Positions 22,863-31,671 of a stretch of 46,017 bases of DNA are shown here, piece after piece (positions within the stretch are counted from its first letter, which is position 1; each line of letters starts with the position of its first letter). A model generated the notes under the pieces. It saw only the letters and a list, made by a program, of their open reading frames with translations. It did not search any database and was not told the DNA's origin. Source of the stretch: a virus; IMG/VR virus record IMGVR_UViG_3300028590_000033, positions 1-46,017 of that record, one strand, 5' to 3'. Both the position numbers and the translations under genes were made by a program.

Positions 22863-23906
22863 ATGAAACTCAAGGCTGACCGCAGCGGTACTTACCATAT
22901 CCACTGGCGCGAAGGCGGGCGCAGCAAGCGCCGCTCGACGGGCACCAAGGACAAAGGCGAGGCCGCCGATCGCCTGGCCGAAGCGATCCTGGAGCAAGAA
23001 CTCAGCGCCGCGCCAGCACCGCGCGACTACCCCGTGTCCCGGGCGCTGACCGACTACTTCAAGGACCATGGCCAGAACCTGCCGTCGTCCCAGCAGATCG
23101 AAATCGCCAGCCGCCACCTGACGGCGCACTTCGGCCGCATGCTGCCCAAGAACATCCTGCGCAGCCACTGCGTCGAGTACCGCGAGGCCCGGGAAGAAGG
23201 GGAGATCGGCCGCCCGGCCACGGCGGGCACCATCCGGCGCGAGCTGGGCACGCTGGCCACCGCGCTGAACCACGCCGTGCGCGAGCGCCGCCTACCGGCC
23301 AGCAACATGCCCCACCTGCACCTGCCGGATGAGCCCCCGGCCAAGGACCGCTGGCTGACGCCGGCCGAGGCCGAGGCGCTGCGCGAGGCGGCCCAGTTCG
23401 CCCAGGTCAATGACCCGGTCAGCGGCACGTTCGGTCTGGCCCGGCAGGACGGCCTGACGCGCTGCCGGCTGTTCGTGGAGATCGCGCTGGCCACCGGCGC
23501 GCGGCGGCGCAGCATCGAGCAGCTGGAGTGGTCGCAGGTGGATCTGGCGCGCAAGCTGATCTACTTCAACAAGCCCGGCCGGGCCCAGACCGCCAAGAAG
23601 CGGCCGACGGTGCCGATCTCGGACGCGCTCTACACCTGGCTGGAGTGGGCACGCGCCGAGGCCAAGACCGATTTCGTGCTGCTGCACTCCGGATCCATCC
23701 GCACCACCTACGAAACTGCGGTGGCGCGCGCCGGCCTGCAGAACGTGACCCGTCACACCCTGCGCCACACCTGGGCCACCTGGGCGGCGCAGCGCGGCGT
23801 CAGCCTGTTCGACATCGCGGGGGTGCTGGGGGACAACCCGGTGACCGTGCAGAAGCGGTACGCCCACCACTGCCCGAACTACCTGCGCACTGCGGTCAAC
23901 TTCTAG
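22863..23906 (+). CDS. int: Tyrosine integrase
   Basis: 347 aa. N-terminal SAM-like core-binding region (about 55-150), then the catalytic domain with R in T-G-A-R-R-R-S-I-E-Q-L-E-W (about 215), a K in the beta-hairpin (A-K-K-R-P), H-x-L-R-H (about 300), and the final nucleophile in the motif V-T-V-Q-K-R-Y-A-H-H. It integrates and excises the prophage. It is divergent from the repressor and convergent with the lysis genes; its TAG shares the palindrome CTAG with the stop of the XhlA-like gene. The attachment site is not recognised. Confidence 0.9.
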   Translation: MKLKADRSGTYHIHWREGGRSKRRSTGTKDKGEAADRLAEAILEQELSAAPAPRDYPVSRALTDYFKDHGQNLPSSQQIEIASRHLTAHFGRMLPKNILRSHCVEYREAREEGEIGRPATAGTIRRELGTLATALNHAVRERRLPASNMPHLHLPDEPPAKDRWLTPAEAEALREAAQFAQVNDPVSGTFGLARQDGLTRCRLFVEIALATGARRRSIEQLEWSQVDLARKLIYFNKPGRAQTAKKRPTVPISDALYTWLEWARAEAKTDFVLLHSGSIRTTYETAVARAGLQNVTRHTLRHTWATWAAQRGVSLFDIAGVLGDNPVTVQKRYAHHCPNYLRTAVNF

Positions 23907-24253
23907 GGCGACAGCTTGGTCGCCGTGAGGACCACCTGGACGAACAGCAGGACGGCCGCGCCGGCCACGCTCAGCAGGATGGCCCACATGCGGCCGTCCT
24001 GCTGGTCGAGGCGGGCATTCAGGCCCACCCCCTGCCCCTCGGTGGTCTCTTTCAGCGCCTTCAACTCACCGCGCATTTCGGTGTGGTTGGTGGCGCATTC
24101 GATCAGGTGCTTGTTCTGGAGGCTCATGGCTTCTTTAGCCAGGTCCAGGGCTTGGGCCGACTGACGGGCTGCGGTGTGAACCATGTCGCGCAATTCATCT
24201 AGCTCCCGATCTTCGTTGCGGCGTTGCCCGCGCTGGCGGCGCTCCGTCTCCAT
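23903..24253 (-). CDS. XhlA-like membrane-anchored protein
   Basis: 116 aa. Residues 1-85 are charged and predicted coiled coil; residues about 89-114 form one strong C-terminal transmembrane span. This layout (coiled coil followed by a C-terminal span) is that of XhlA-like hemolysin/holin-associated proteins at the end of lysis cassettes. It follows Rz/Rz1. Its stop TAG overlaps the integrase stop within CTAG. Confidence 0.55.
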   Translation of the reverse strand: METERRQRGQRRNEDRELDELRDMVHTAARQSAQALDLAKEAMSLQNKHLIECATNHTEMRGELKALKETTEGQGVGLNARLDQQDGRMWAILLSVAGAAVLLFVQVVLTATKLSP

Positions 24254-24279
24254 TCTGGACCCCTTTCCTTAACCGCTTA

Positions 24280-24711
24280 TTAATCGGGAATCGGGCAGCC
24301 AGCCCGAACGTCGTTCTGCAGAGCGATCAGTTGCTCTTTGTTCTCTCGACAGGCGACAAGTTCTGCCGCGAGGTCATCTCGTCGATCAACGGTGTCGGCC
24401 GCGGGGGCCGCATCAGGATCTCCGCTGGGTAGTGGCAGATCGCCGCGGGGTGGCTCGCACACCCGCACAAGACGATCGCGCACGACAGGCACGCTCTTTT
24501 CCACCAGCTGGATACGATCGACATATTTGGTGACCTCCGTGACTTGGCCCTTGGCGGCCACGACCTGGCGCTGCAGCTGCGCCTTCTTGGCCTTCTCGAG
24601 CTTGTCTTCCCAGCCGCCCCGCTCGAAGACCATGCCGCGATGGAAGACAAAGCCTAGCACGGCGATGACCGCGCCGAGGATGAACAGCACCCGATAGGGC
24701 AGCGGGATCAT
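24280..24711 (-). CDS. Rz-like inner-membrane spanin
   Basis: 143 aa. Residues 6-26 form an N-terminal signal-anchor span; the rest is a periplasmic coiled coil rich in K, E, Q and R. With an embedded out-of-frame lipoprotein gene and an adjacent holin and lysozyme, it fits an i-spanin. Spanins fuse the inner and outer membranes in the last step of Gram-negative lysis. Confidence 0.8.
   Translation of the reverse strand: MIPLPYRVLFILGAVIAVLGFVFHRGMVFERGGWEDKLEKAKKAQLQRQVVAAKGQVTEVTKYVDRIQLVEKSVPVVRDRLVRVCEPPRGDLPLPSGDPDAAPAADTVDRRDDLAAELVACRENKEQLIALQNDVRAGCPIPD
24327..24524 (-). CDS. Rz1-like outer-membrane lipoprotein, embedded in Rz
   Basis: 65 aa, wholly inside the Rz gene in another frame. 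Residues 9-20 (KRACLSCAIVLC) are a short signal sequence leading to L-C-G-C, an acceptable lipobox with Cys22 as the acylation site. The mature part is small and proline-rich (RPPRPTP). This nested Rz/Rz1 layout is classic in lambda and relatives. Start ATG at 24524. Confidence 0.65.
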   Translation of the reverse strand: MSIVSSWWKRACLSCAIVLCGCASHPAAICHYPAEILMRPPRPTPLIDEMTSRQNLSPVERTKSN

Positions 24712-24986
24712 GCGCCACCGTCCGTTCGCGGTGTCTCTGCGGCCTTCGGCTCGGTGTCTTTTTTGAGGAACAGGAACGCACCGAGACCCGTCAGCACCGC
24801 GCCGAAGCCGATGCCGAAAGCCTGGAAATCGAACGCGCGCTCGGTCGGCGTCTTCACCAGTTCGAACCAGCCCATGGCCATATACAGCGGGATGATGAAC
24901 ACTGCGAATACGCGCGCCAGGTCGTAGGTCTCTCCATCCTCCAGCGTGCTGATGTGCTTGAGGATCTTGGCGGTCAGGCCTTTCAT
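24708..24986 (-). CDS. Holin
   Basis: 92 aa. Two hydrophobic segments (about 22-43 and 52-74) with a short charged loop and a basic/acidic C-terminal tail, as in class II holins. Starts on an ATGA overlap with the lysozyme stop. It would form the membrane lesion that releases the signal-less lysozyme. Confidence 0.72.
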   Translation of the reverse strand: MKGLTAKILKHISTLEDGETYDLARVFAVFIIPLYMAMGWFELVKTPTERAFDFQAFGIGFGAVLTGLGAFLFLKKDTEPKAAETPRTDGGA

Positions 24987-25459
24987 TGCCAAACTCCCGT
25001 CCGCATCTGGTCTGATAGCCGGCGAGCGCGCTTGCCTACCTGCGTGGCCCACTTGCTTTGCAGCATGGCCACCGCCGCGTCGTCCCACTTGTGCCCTTCT
25101 ATCAGCGCCAGGGTGTTCTTGAATTTCAGCAGGCCAGGGACGCCGAGGTTGAACGCCATGTTCTCCAGCACGCCGCGACGCGCGTCGTCCAGGCCCGTGT
25201 ACCACGGCAGCGACGCGGCCAAGCGGCTGCGCACGGATTTGATATGTTCTTCCAACAGCCGGTCCGACACCGCCTGTGAGATCGTGCAGTTCGTGGTGAT
25301 CTTTCCGGGGCCGTCTGGCCAGGTCATCTCAGCCGGCGGCTTGGCACCCTTCACCGGATCGATCAGGATGCCGACGCCGATGGTCCAGTAGCCGAGTGAG
25401 TCCTTGTAGGCCCGCAGGCGCTCCCCTTCGTCACGACGAAGTTGTCGGTTCAGATCCAC
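24983..25459 (-). CDS. T4-type lysozyme (GH24 endolysin)
   Basis: 158 aa from GTG. R-R-D-E-G-E-R-L-R-A-Y-K-D-S-L-G-Y-W-T-I-G-V-G gives catalytic Glu11, Asp20 and Thr26 at the same positions as T4 lysozyme; the C-terminal domain holds the conserved N-M-A-F-N-L-G and W motifs. No signal sequence, so it depends on the holin. Muramidase cutting the MurNAc-GlcNAc bond. Confidence 0.92.
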   Translation of the reverse strand: MDLNRQLRRDEGERLRAYKDSLGYWTIGVGILIDPVKGAKPPAEMTWPDGPGKITTNCTISQAVSDRLLEEHIKSVRSRLAASLPWYTGLDDARRGVLENMAFNLGVPGLLKFKNTLALIEGHKWDDAAVAMLQSKWATQVGKRARRLSDQMRTGVWQ

Positions 25460-25471
25460 CTTACACCCCCG

Positions 25472-25495
25472 TTACGGCAGCCCGATCACACCCAT
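25472..25495 (-). other. Seven-codon leader ORF before lysozyme
   Basis: A strong AGGAGGG site (25506-25500) is followed four bases later by ATG and a 7-residue frame (MGVIGLP) ending in TAA, 12 bases upstream of the lysozyme GTG. It lies between the terminator and lysozyme. It may help couple translation to the weak lysozyme GTG, or be a remnant; not proof of a product. Confidence 0.35.
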
Positions 25496-25509
25496 GACAC
25501 CCTCCTACC

Positions 25510-25532
25510 AAAAGGCCCCCTTGCGGGGGCCT
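25510..25532 (-). terminator. Intrinsic terminator before the lysis genes
   Basis: On the minus strand an 8-bp GC stem (25532-25525 with 25520-25513), a 4-base loop and TTTT. It follows the structural gene at 25544 and would reduce transcription into lysozyme, holin and Rz. Confidence 0.8.
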
Positions 25533-25543
25533 CCTGGAACCGC

Positions 25544-26797
25544 TTAGCCCGCGTACTGGGCGATGCCGGTGAAGCCCGCGTCAGGCAGATCCAGCAGGAT
25601 CTGGAAGACGATGTCGCCATCGGGATCGACCGTCGGCCGGAACGTGCCGCGCACGTCGCCGGTGGTGCTGGTGGAGCCGTTGGCGGTGCGGATGCCGGCC
25701 TGGAAAATGCCCTGACTGTTGAGTTCCACCTCGACGTTCAGCGCGCCGGCCGAGTCGAAGGCGGCGTCGCCGACGATCTCGATGGCGCCGCGCTGCGCGA
25801 ACTGGCCCGTGGCGTCGTTGCCCGCCAGCACCGCAGCCGCCGGCTGGTCGGTGTCCATGTCGCCGACCGAGGCCGCAGCCACCACCACGGCCAGGCCCGT
25901 CACCGCCACCGTCGCGTTCTCCACCGTCAGCGTGCCGCCGGTGGTGATCGCCGTGGTGCAGACGGTGGTCATGCGCTCGATGAAGCCGGCCTCCGGGGTC
26001 ACCAGGTAGACCGAGGTGCCCGCGTTGAGGCGGGTGGCGTCGATCTCGGTCTCCAGCACGGTGCGCGGCGGCAAGCGGCGGCCGTTCTGGAGGACCGCGG
26101 CGACACTGCCGTCGGACGGCAGGAACACCGGCAGGCCCAGCACGTTGCCCGAGCCGATCGTGGCCGAGGTGACGTTGGCGCTGAACGAGCAGCTGGTGAT
26201 GGTCTTGAAGGCCTTGAGGCCGGTGTGGCTGGTGCCGCTGGCGCTGACCTCGATCAGGGTGTCGCCGTAGACATCGGTGCCCGTGATGGTCAGCACCGCG
26301 GCGCCGGTCCAGGCGGCCACGACGTTGCGCGGGGTGTCCATGGTGGCCACGCCGCCGGAAGCCAGCGCGCCGTTGATCACTGCCAGCGGAGTGGTGGCCA
26401 CAACCACGGACTGTGAAGCGGCGACGCCGTCGGCATCGGCCACGTCGGGGGCCATGCTGACCACCAGGCGCTTGACCTCGGTGGCGGACGCCAGCAGGGC
26501 GCCGTTGCTGCGATCACTGCGGTAGGCGCGTGCGCCCTGCTCTTCCAGCTGCAGCTTGAAGGCCGAGCCCGAGGGCCAGGTCGCGCCGGTGCGGTTGGTG
26601 ATGGTGATGCTGGACGTGCCCAGCGTCACATCGAAGTCCTGCGGGAACGAATAGGCGTTGTTCTGCCCCAGGACGAGCTTGTGACCCATCGCCAGGTAGA
26701 AGTTGGACTCGTCCTTCCCGGTCGGGTAGGTGGCCGTGAAAGTGCCGGTGTCGACGACGGCGCTGGCGAGAGTGCCGCTGATTACGGAAAAGGTCAT
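25544..26797 (-). CDS. Putative virion structural protein
   Basis: 417 aa, low in Cys, rich in Thr/Val/Ala/Gly and predicted to be beta-rich, with repeated short strands. It is the last structural gene before the lysis cassette. Such proteins are often head-decorating or fibre proteins in short-tailed phages. No family is recognised with confidence. Confidence 0.6.
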   Translation of the reverse strand: MTFSVISGTLASAVVDTGTFTATYPTGKDESNFYLAMGHKLVLGQNNAYSFPQDFDVTLGTSSITITNRTGATWPSGSAFKLQLEEQGARAYRSDRSNGALLASATEVKRLVVSMAPDVADADGVAASQSVVVATTPLAVINGALASGGVATMDTPRNVVAAWTGAAVLTITGTDVYGDTLIEVSASGTSHTGLKAFKTITSCSFSANVTSATIGSGNVLGLPVFLPSDGSVAAVLQNGRRLPPRTVLETEIDATRLNAGTSVYLVTPEAGFIERMTTVCTTAITTGGTLTVENATVAVTGLAVVVAAASVGDMDTDQPAAAVLAGNDATGQFAQRGAIEIVGDAAFDSAGALNVEVELNSQGIFQAGIRTANGSTSTTGDVRGTFRPTVDPDGDIVFQILLDLPDAGFTGIAQYAG

Positions 26798-26869
26798 GCT
26801 GTTTTCTCCTGGCTACAAGTCGGGTGATACGGTTGTTGGTGCCCTTCAGGGCCCGTTCAGATATTGCTC

Positions 26870-27142
26870 CTACTCGGAGTCAATGTCCAACGCTTTGGCA
26901 CTTTCGATGTCATCGCTGAGGTCGACATCTTCACCCAGCAGATCCTGGGCCTGCTGCAGCAAACTGAGCGCTTTGTCGAGACGGCTCTTCACGCCTTTGG
27001 GCTCGGCCGGCGGGTTGCCAGCAGCAACGCCTGGGTCGGCCGGCGGCGCGGGCGCTTTCGGCGTCAGGCCGTTCTCGTTCGGCGGGGTCTTCCCCATAGC
27101 GCCGAACACGGCTTCCTTCATTGATTTCGGTTCAGTTTTCAT
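26870..27142 (-). CDS. Small hypothetical protein
   Basis: 90 aa; a proline/alanine-rich middle and an acidic helical C-terminus (L-D-K-A-L-S-L-L-Q-Q-A-Q-D-L-L). The ATG at 27142 is used because longer frames run antisense-like into the upstream gene; it overlaps the end of that gene by 11 bases. Possibly a minor virion or chaperone protein. Confidence 0.5.
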   Translation of the reverse strand: MKTEPKSMKEAVFGAMGKTPPNENGLTPKAPAPPADPGVAAGNPPAEPKGVKSRLDKALSLLQQAQDLLGEDVDLSDDIESAKALDIDSE

Positions 27143-29183
27143 TGCTCGGTCCCTTCTGCAATTCAGCTGCGATTTCCTGGAGTTCCGGGTCTTGCGACTG
27201 CGCCAGGGTGTTGATCTGCGCCGGCAGCGCACTGGCCGGCAAGCGCGTCTGCCGCGCCAGCCAGCGGACGAACGCCGGATTGGTCATGGCCCGCGCGGTG
27301 ACGTTGGCACCGCCGATCGCCGCGAGCGCCGGTACCGCGGCGCTAGGGCCGCCACCGGCAACACCCGACACCAGCGCCATGCCCGCGCCCAGGGCCGCTT
27401 CCGAGCCGGCGGTACCGGACGGGTTCGAAAAGACCTTCGAACCATCGCGCAAGTTGCTGGCCACCCCGGCCACCGCGCGCATGTCGCGCTGGAAATCCGG
27501 GCCGAAGGCGCCGAACAGCGTCTGCCGCGCCTCCGGCGACATCTTGTTCCAGTTGGTCAGGAAGGTGTTGGTCGAGAAAATCGCGCCGGTGTCATCCTGG
27601 TTGCCCGGTGTCGCCCGGCCCATACGGCGCACCACGGCAGAGACGAACTCGCGCTGGCTCTCGGGCGGCAGCGATTTCATGACCGCACGCACCGTCGTAG
27701 CGCCTTCGCCGCTACCCGCCAGCGCCGCGTTGTAGACCTTCTCCGGGCCGCCATTGCGGTTGATGACGTTCTCCAGAACATCCATCCGCCCATGAAACGC
27801 CCGGGTGTGCGCGTTGGCCCGGCGCACGGCTTGCGCGGCGCTGGGGCCAGCGGCCTGCGCCGCGGCCGTCAAATCGTCCGTCAGGGCGCCGTAGAGTCGG
27901 CGCAGTTCCTGCCCCGACACGTCCGGGCGCAGGCCGCCGTCAGCGATCATTTCGCCGAGTCGCGTCCGCAGCCCCTTCAAGGCCTCGTAACGCATCATGC
28001 CCCTGGGCGCGTCGGCCTGCAGGGCCACATACAGATCGCGCACGGTGGGGTTGCTGACCAACGCTGTGCCGCTGGTGGCCGGTGCGCCCGGGATGCCACC
28101 CACCAAGCGAGTCAGCATCGCGTCGTAATTGCTGACCTGAACCGGCGACTGCGGCGGGATCAACGAATCCACACGGGCGTACAGCTGGTTCTGCACAGCC
28201 CGCTGGCTGGGCATGAAATCCTGCGTGATGCCGCCCTGGATGGCTCGGCCCGCAGAAGTCTGCGTGCCCGTCGGCGACAACCCGCTCGCCACCCGGTCCA
28301 TGTTCGCACCCAACTGGGCCTGCTGCGCCTGCGCGGCGCCGGCCATGCGCCCAGCACCGCCGGGGAATTTCGACAACAGGCTCTCGGCCGCACGCGCCGC
28401 CCGGCCCTCTGTGGCCTGGCCGAACGACGGCGTCGTGCCGGCCCGTTCGAACTGCTGGATATTCCCTTGCATCGTCTGCGCGCCCTGCTGGCCACCCCGG
28501 GCCACGCCACGCACCGTAGCCGCAGCCACGGCCGGCAGCGCCGTAGGCGCGGCCGCACCGGCCACCCCGGCCACCATCTGCCCCACCGGACCGGCGCCGG
28601 CCTGGCGCGCGCCCTCGGCGGCCGTAGCGCCGGTAACACCGCCGGCCAGCTGCAGGCCCGGCTGCGCGGCCAGCTGCGCGCCGACATTCGACGCGGTGCG
28701 CCCGGCCACCTGCGCCAGCTGCTGGCTGGCGCCTACGCCCGTGCCCGCGCCCGTGATGCCCCGGGTGATCGCCGATCCCAGCTGCTCGGTGGAAGTCTCC
28801 GGTCGGGGCGCGCCCGCCATGTCCAGCATCGCCGCCACCGACTGGGACGGCGGCATGATGGTCTTGCCGGTGACCGCCTCCAGCGGGTAGTTGACCGCGT
28901 GGGTCAGCAGATCCCCGGCCAGCAGCGGCAGGCCCATGACGCCCTCGGCGGCGGCGCGGCCCGTCAGCGCGGTCGATCGCAGCGCCCGGTCGATGAAAGA
29001 CGGCTCGGCCGCCGTGGCGCGCACCGGGTCTTGGGCGTCGACAGCGGCCAGCTGCGCATCGACGGACACTGGCGTCGAGAACTGGTCGAGATCGTCGAAC
29101 TGGTCAAACGGGTTCGCCGGCTGCGGCCCGTTGGTCAGCGCGACTTGAGTGCGCGCGTCGAACTTATCGAACGGATTCGGCAT
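27132..29183 (-). CDS. Internal virion / DNA-ejection protein
   Basis: 683 aa. The start ATG at 29183 overlaps the upstream stop (TGATG). Strongly helical, Ala/Gly-rich with long low-complexity hydrophobic stretches (about 160-230), and mixed helices to the C-terminus. Position after the nozzle and adaptor genes, size and composition match the large internal or ejection proteins of podoviruses (T7 gp15/gp16-like role), which leave the capsid to form a channel across the cell envelope. Assigned by context rather than homology. Confidence 0.62.
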   Translation of the reverse strand: MPNPFDKFDARTQVALTNGPQPANPFDQFDDLDQFSTPVSVDAQLAAVDAQDPVRATAAEPSFIDRALRSTALTGRAAAEGVMGLPLLAGDLLTHAVNYPLEAVTGKTIMPPSQSVAAMLDMAGAPRPETSTEQLGSAITRGITGAGTGVGASQQLAQVAGRTASNVGAQLAAQPGLQLAGGVTGATAAEGARQAGAGPVGQMVAGVAGAAAPTALPAVAAATVRGVARGGQQGAQTMQGNIQQFERAGTTPSFGQATEGRAARAAESLLSKFPGGAGRMAGAAQAQQAQLGANMDRVASGLSPTGTQTSAGRAIQGGITQDFMPSQRAVQNQLYARVDSLIPPQSPVQVSNYDAMLTRLVGGIPGAPATSGTALVSNPTVRDLYVALQADAPRGMMRYEALKGLRTRLGEMIADGGLRPDVSGQELRRLYGALTDDLTAAAQAAGPSAAQAVRRANAHTRAFHGRMDVLENVINRNGGPEKVYNAALAGSGEGATTVRAVMKSLPPESQREFVSAVVRRMGRATPGNQDDTGAIFSTNTFLTNWNKMSPEARQTLFGAFGPDFQRDMRAVAGVASNLRDGSKVFSNPSGTAGSEAALGAGMALVSGVAGGGPSAAVPALAAIGGANVTARAMTNPAFVRWLARQTRLPASALPAQINTLAQSQDPELQEIAAELQKGPSNEN

Positions 29184-30535
29184 CAGCGGCCCCCGAGGAT
29201 CTTGGCCGCGGCGCCGGCACCGTACTTGGCGTCGAAGTCCTTGGCAAGCGCGGGATTCTGCTTCAGCATCTGCACGGCGCCCGGCGGGACAGTCGCAGCC
29301 GGAGCAGGAGCCGCGGGCGCCGCCGGTGCAGGCCCCCAACCCTTACCGCCGGTGGCTTCATCCACGGCCTCCGGATTGCGGTAGTTGATGGCGGTCGACC
29401 GCTTCAGCTTCGTCACCGCGCGCTGCGCCAGCACCTGCTGACGCTGCAGGTTACGCTTGATCTGATCCGGCGCCATGCCGGGTGTGATTGCGGCCTTGTC
29501 GAATTCCTCGCCTTCCTTGGCCGTCAGCGCGGAGCCAAAGAGATCGTTGCGCGTGATGTTCTTCCAACTCTGGTAGTCCTGCCACCACTGCGCCTGCCCT
29601 GGCGTAATACCGAGCGCGCCACCCGCGTCGTCACCCAGCAGTAGCCCCGCCCAGTTCTCCGCGCCGCCAAGCGCGGGATTACCGCCGAAGTCGTCCTTGT
29701 AGGTCGACACCAGTCGATCGAGCGTGTCGGCCATCCCGGACTGCTCGCCGAGCTTGGTCAGCATCGTGCCCGGGATGATGCGCGCCGGCCCCAGGCCAGC
29801 GCCCGGAACGCCCGCGGCCGCAGGGCCGGTCAAGGCCCCGGTCTTGGCCTGCGTTTCAGCCGTCTCAGCACGGTACTTGCCCGCCAGCGCACTCTGCGCA
29901 CCTGCTTGGGCGTTGTTCTCGTTGATCGTGGAGCGGCCGACATCCGTGGTCGTGAACGCGGCTTTCGGGTCGAACAAGTCGTAGATCGTCCCACCGCTTT
30001 CCTTAACCAGTTCATCACCTGCCAACGCGGCCTGCTCGCGGCCCACTTCCGCCGGCTGGGCCAGGCCCCCCTGCAATTCGTTGAACTGCTGCAGCCGGAT
30101 GCCGGAGTTGGTGATGTCGTCGACCTTCTGCTGCCCGCCGCCCAAGATGACGTTGCCGACGTTCTGCATCAGGGCCCGCGCACGCGCCGCCATGCGGGGG
30201 TCGATGCTGACCCCGGGCGGCAGCGGCTGTCCGGTCAGGAACGCTTCGGTGCCTGCCGGGTCCAGGCCCAGGCTGCTGGCGATCATGCCGTAGGGGCTCG
30301 CGCGCGCGTCCGTCGTCTGCCGGATCTGCCCGGCTTCCGCGCCCGCCTTACTGGCCTGGGCGCCGTAGAGATCACTCTGCGCCGCGCGCAGCGCCATCTC
30401 GGATTCCCGCGCGGCCGCATCGTTGGGACTTTCCCCGCCCAACAGCAGCGCGGCGATATTCTGCGCGCCGACGCCGAGCGCCGGGTCGTTGTAGCCGCCC
30501 GTGTAGAGCGGATTCTGAACCGTCCGACGAGCCAT
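29183..30535 (-). CDS. Internal virion / ejection protein
   Basis: 450 aa. Helical with Ala/Gln-rich segments; the last 35 residues ([13 protein letters not shown]-x-x-F-D-x-K-Y-G-x-G-A-A) match a short C-terminal motif found in internal or transfer proteins of other short-tailed phages. Both ends overlap their neighbours by four or fewer bases. Confidence 0.6.
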   Translation of the reverse strand: MARRTVQNPLYTGGYNDPALGVGAQNIAALLLGGESPNDAAARESEMALRAAQSDLYGAQASKAGAEAGQIRQTTDARASPYGMIASSLGLDPAGTEAFLTGQPLPPGVSIDPRMAARARALMQNVGNVILGGGQQKVDDITNSGIRLQQFNELQGGLAQPAEVGREQAALAGDELVKESGGTIYDLFDPKAAFTTTDVGRSTINENNAQAGAQSALAGKYRAETAETQAKTGALTGPAAAGVPGAGLGPARIIPGTMLTKLGEQSGMADTLDRLVSTYKDDFGGNPALGGAENWAGLLLGDDAGGALGITPGQAQWWQDYQSWKNITRNDLFGSALTAKEGEEFDKAAITPGMAPDQIKRNLQRQQVLAQRAVTKLKRSTAINYRNPEAVDEATGGKGWGPAPAAPAAPAPAATVPPGAVQMLKQNPALAKDFDAKYGAGAAAKILGGR

Positions 30536-31326
30536 TATCGAATCCCCGCGTACATGGGTGGCACCCGCGTGGCGAACAGCCCCGTCAGCGGCGACAAACC
30601 CGAGAAACCGGCGGCCGTACCCACGGCCGGGACACCAGCGCCGAGCGTCATCGGCGTGGCACCACTGAGCCCGGCGGCGCTGCTCAGACTGGGCACGGTC
30701 GTCGCGGGGGTGGCGAGGCTCGCGCCCGCAGCGGCCGGCGCCATCGCCGTCAACCCATACAGACCTGCGGCCGTGCCACCCAGGCGCATCAGATCCGCGG
30801 CCGTGCGCCAGCCGCTACCTGCCTGGTTGGCCGCTTCCAGTTCGAACGGCAGGATACTGCTGCTGCCCTGCGAAAAGTTCTGAACGGTGCCGAGATCGCT
30901 CTGCGCCCGGTTGAGCGCCAACGAATTGTTGAACTGGTTGGCGCCGTAGGCCCCGAGCCGCGCCTGCGCGCCAATCTGTTGCCGGGCTTTGCCCAGCGCG
31001 TCCGCCATCTGCTCCGCGATAGCCCCTTTGACCTCAATCGGCGCGCTGCCGGAAGTCGGCAGTTCAGTGCCCACGTCCGCGGCCGGGGCCAGCGCACGCT
31101 CGCGAGACACCTGCTCGGTGGCGATGTTCTGTTTCTGCTGATCCGCCGCCTGGCCCTGCTGGGCTTCGGCATTAATCAGGTTGGCGTCCTGCTGGTAGCC
31201 CTTCTGCCGCAGGGCCTCGGCCGCCATGCGGCTGTTGCGCGCGCCCGTCACCTTGTTCGCGGCCACCTGGTTGGCGGCGATCGAGCCTACGGTCAGGACT
31301 GCAGCTGCACTGAGCGGGTCACACAT
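30535..31326 (-). CDS. Internal virion protein (T7 gp14-like role)
   Basis: 263 aa starting Met-Cys-Asp. The N-terminal 30 residues are hydrophobic Ala/Val/Ile; the middle is a Q-rich helix; the C-terminus is glycine/alanine-rich. Podoviral internal proteins that insert into the outer membrane have this layout. Starts with MC like the next two upstream genes. Confidence 0.58.
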   Translation of the reverse strand: MCDPLSAAAVLTVGSIAANQVAANKVTGARNSRMAAEALRQKGYQQDANLINAEAQQGQAADQQKQNIATEQVSRERALAPAADVGTELPTSGSAPIEVKGAIAEQMADALGKARQQIGAQARLGAYGANQFNNSLALNRAQSDLGTVQNFSQGSSSILPFELEAANQAGSGWRTAADLMRLGGTAAGLYGLTAMAPAAAGASLATPATTVPSLSSAAGLSGATPMTLGAGVPAVGTAAGFSGLSPLTGLFATRVPPMYAGIR

Positions 31327-31329
31327 GGC

Positions 31330-31662
31330 TTACCCCACGGAACGAACGGATGCGCCCGGTGCCCGGGCCTGAAACAGAGACGAAATGCTGCCCCGGTTAG
31401 CCATCGGCGAAGGGCTGGTAGCGGCTGCGGTCGGCGCTCGCGTCCGCTGAAAAAGGTCGATTGGCGGCAGCGGTGCGGCCTGAGACCCCGCGGGCGCGGG
31501 CAGCGGATCACCCGGGACCGGCGCATTGGGGTCGGACGAATACAGCCGCGGCTGCCCGACGCTGAGATAGGCCTGCCGCGTGTACTTGTTGTTGGGGTTC
31601 CGCTGGTAGGCCGCGTAGGCCTCTTCCGGGGTGCCCGTCAATATTTCACGGTTGTAGCACAT
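31330..31662 (-). CDS. Small virion-associated protein
   Basis: 110 aa starting Met-Cys-Tyr. N-terminal helix with P-E-E-A-Y-A-A-Y, then a proline-rich disordered tail. It lies between two internal-protein genes and so is likely a small internal or assembly protein. Not recognised. Confidence 0.5.
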   Translation of the reverse strand: MCYNREILTGTPEEAYAAYQRNPNNKYTRQAYLSVGQPRLYSSDPNAPVPGDPLPAPAGSQAAPLPPIDLFQRTRAPTAAATSPSPMANRGSISSLFQARAPGASVRSVG

Positions 31663-31671
31663 GCCGACTCC

